A stretch of DNA of 5,120 bases from Acidobacteriota bacterium (GTDB lineage: Bacteria; Acidobacteriota; Vicinamibacteria; Vicinamibacterales; UBA8438): assembly GCA_005778315.1 (NCBI GenBank), contig SXOW01000235.1, forward strand, positions 1 through 5,120. Direction: 5' to 3'. The notes under the pieces were generated by a model. The model searched no databases and was not told where the DNA came from. It was given only the letters and a program-made list of their open reading frames with translations. Below, one piece after another: positions 4,401 to 5,120 of the stretch. The stretch's first letter is position 1. Each line of letters opens with the position of its first letter. The position numbers and the translations under genes were made by a program.

Positions 4401-5120
4401 TCAGAAGCGCAGGCGCAACCCGCCGCCGGCCTGGACTCCCCCGGCATCGAGGGACCCGGTCGTCCCGTCGGGGGCGGCCACGTCCACCGTCGCCCGGCTG
4501 AATCGCACCAGTCCGCCGACACCGACGTTCGGGGTCAGCAGCACCGTGACGTCGGCGCCGACATTGAAGCCGACGGCCGATTCCGACTGCCGCTCCATGG
4601 CGGCAGACACGAAGGTCGCGGTGTCGAACGGAAAGGCGTCCCTGAAGTCGACACCCCGCACGAACTCCTGGTCGACGCTGAAGAACGACGGCCCGCCGAA
4701 CACGCCCACCTCCAGCCGGTCGCTCACGGGGATGAACCACTGGGCCTGGATGTGCACCACCTTCTCGGCGCGCCCGGCCGGCTGGGTCCCGTCGACGAGC
4801 CTGTCCAGATTGAAAAAGAACGGATGCGGGAGGTTGGCCGACACGGCGGCGTCGCTGTCCTTGTCGTATCGAGAGAACCCGGCGCCGATCGCGAACTGCT
4901 CCGTCACGAACACCCCGCCGCTGACGTCAAGCAGCCCACCCGCGTCGACCGCGTGTGTCGTGGTCGCGGAGGCGTCCTCTCCATTCGACAGGAACGTGAT
5001 GCCCTCGGTGAAGTCGTTCGACGTCGCCTGGAAGGCCCCGTTGACGCTGACGAATCCGCGCGCTTGAGCCGCGCTCTCTATCGGAGCGAAAAGCACGACC
5101 GCCACCAACCCGATGGCGCC
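4401..5120 (-). CDS. Outer-membrane beta-barrel protein (partial, start beyond right edge)
   Basis: The visible 239 residues run from the end of a signal peptide to the stop at 4401-4403. The first residues read GAIGLVAVVLFAPIESAAQA, a hydrophobic core ending in an AQA cleavage site. The mature protein would begin RGFVSVNGAFQ. The rest alternates short amphipathic strands with Gly/Asp/Ser turns: GLLDVSGGVFVTEQFAIGAGFSRY, HIQAQWFIPVSDRLEVGVFGGPSFF, VGFNVGADVTVLLTPNVGVGGLVRFSRA. It ends GGGLRLRF with a terminal phenylalanine, as expected for recognition by the BAM assembly machinery. About eight strands are suggested, like small OmpA/OmpW-type barrels; no OmpA-type peptidoglycan-binding domain follows. 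The specific role (pore, structural protein or adhesin) cannot be told. A TTG at 5108 could be read as a start, but it lies inside the signal peptide, so the true start is outside the window. Confidence 0.8.
   Translation of the reverse strand, partial: GAIGLVAVVLFAPIESAAQARGFVSVNGAFQATSNDFTEGITFLSNGEDASATTTHAVDAGGLLDVSGGVFVTEQFAIGAGFSRYDKDSDAAVSANLPHPFFFNLDRLVDGTQPAGRAEKVVHIQAQWFIPVSDRLEVGVFGGPSFFSVDQEFVRGVDFRDAFPFDTATFVSAAMERQSESAVGFNVGADVTVLLTPNVGVGGLVRFSRATVDVAAPDGTTGSLDAGGVQAGGGLRLRF

Noticed and set aside
4195..4740. Minus-strand open frames in the EEP leader, including a 34-codon one from 4299
   Set aside because: They overlap the beta-barrel gene in another frame or lack a Shine-Dalgarno, and their Arg/Gly/Pro-rich translations look non-coding.
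1..5120. Search for tRNA or rRNA genes, CRISPR repeats, insertion-sequence ends, phage or defence genes
   Set aside because: No such structure was seen by eye on either strand. The gene content is housekeeping and envelope functions, and I found no evidence of a new defence or mobile system.

Overview
The window is high-GC bacterial chromosome with ordinary housekeeping content. It contains six recognisable protein genes, two of them cut by the window edges, plus one small and odd threonine-dehydratase derivative. LolA, an exported beta-barrel protein and several signal peptides indicate a diderm (Gram-negative-type) bacterium. The FmdB-type zinc ribbon ending in a CGGCGDPRG-like tail and the general style of the proteins would fit Acidobacteriota (for example Vicinamibacteria). 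That taxonomic guess is by eye and only moderately supported.

Left part (1-1078), minus strand: an apparent operon runs fmdB-like zinc ribbon (1078-854), a single-domain rhodanese-like protein (831-460), then lolA (384 to beyond the left edge). The gaps are 22 and 75 bases. The rhodanese domain has aspartate where the catalytic cysteine should be, so it is probably not a sulfurtransferase.

Centre (1079-2827): a 39-base divergent gap separates the zinc ribbon from a plus-strand gene for a 114-residue protein. This protein looks like biosynthetic threonine dehydratase (IlvA) with its whole PLP catalytic domain removed: an IlvA-like N-terminal helix is joined directly to the C-terminal ACT-like regulatory domain. 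It converges tail to tail with threonine synthase (thrC, minus strand), which has a perfect 18-base palindrome in the 33-base gap. ThrC makes threonine, and full-length IlvA would consume it on the way to isoleucine. A -10-like box ends just upstream of the chosen thrC ATG, which suggests leaderless transcription.

Right part (2912-5120), minus strand: an exported endonuclease/exonuclease/phosphatase-fold protein with an SH3-like domain in front of its catalytic domain. It has a 247-base leader that includes a strong Shine-Dalgarno followed by an in-frame ATG-CTG-TGA start-stop. Upstream of that is an outer-membrane beta-barrel protein whose start lies beyond the right edge.

I see no RNA genes, insertion sequences, CRISPR arrays, phage genes or defence systems. 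The observations most worth following up are the catalytic-domain-less IlvA protein and the cysteine-less rhodanese.
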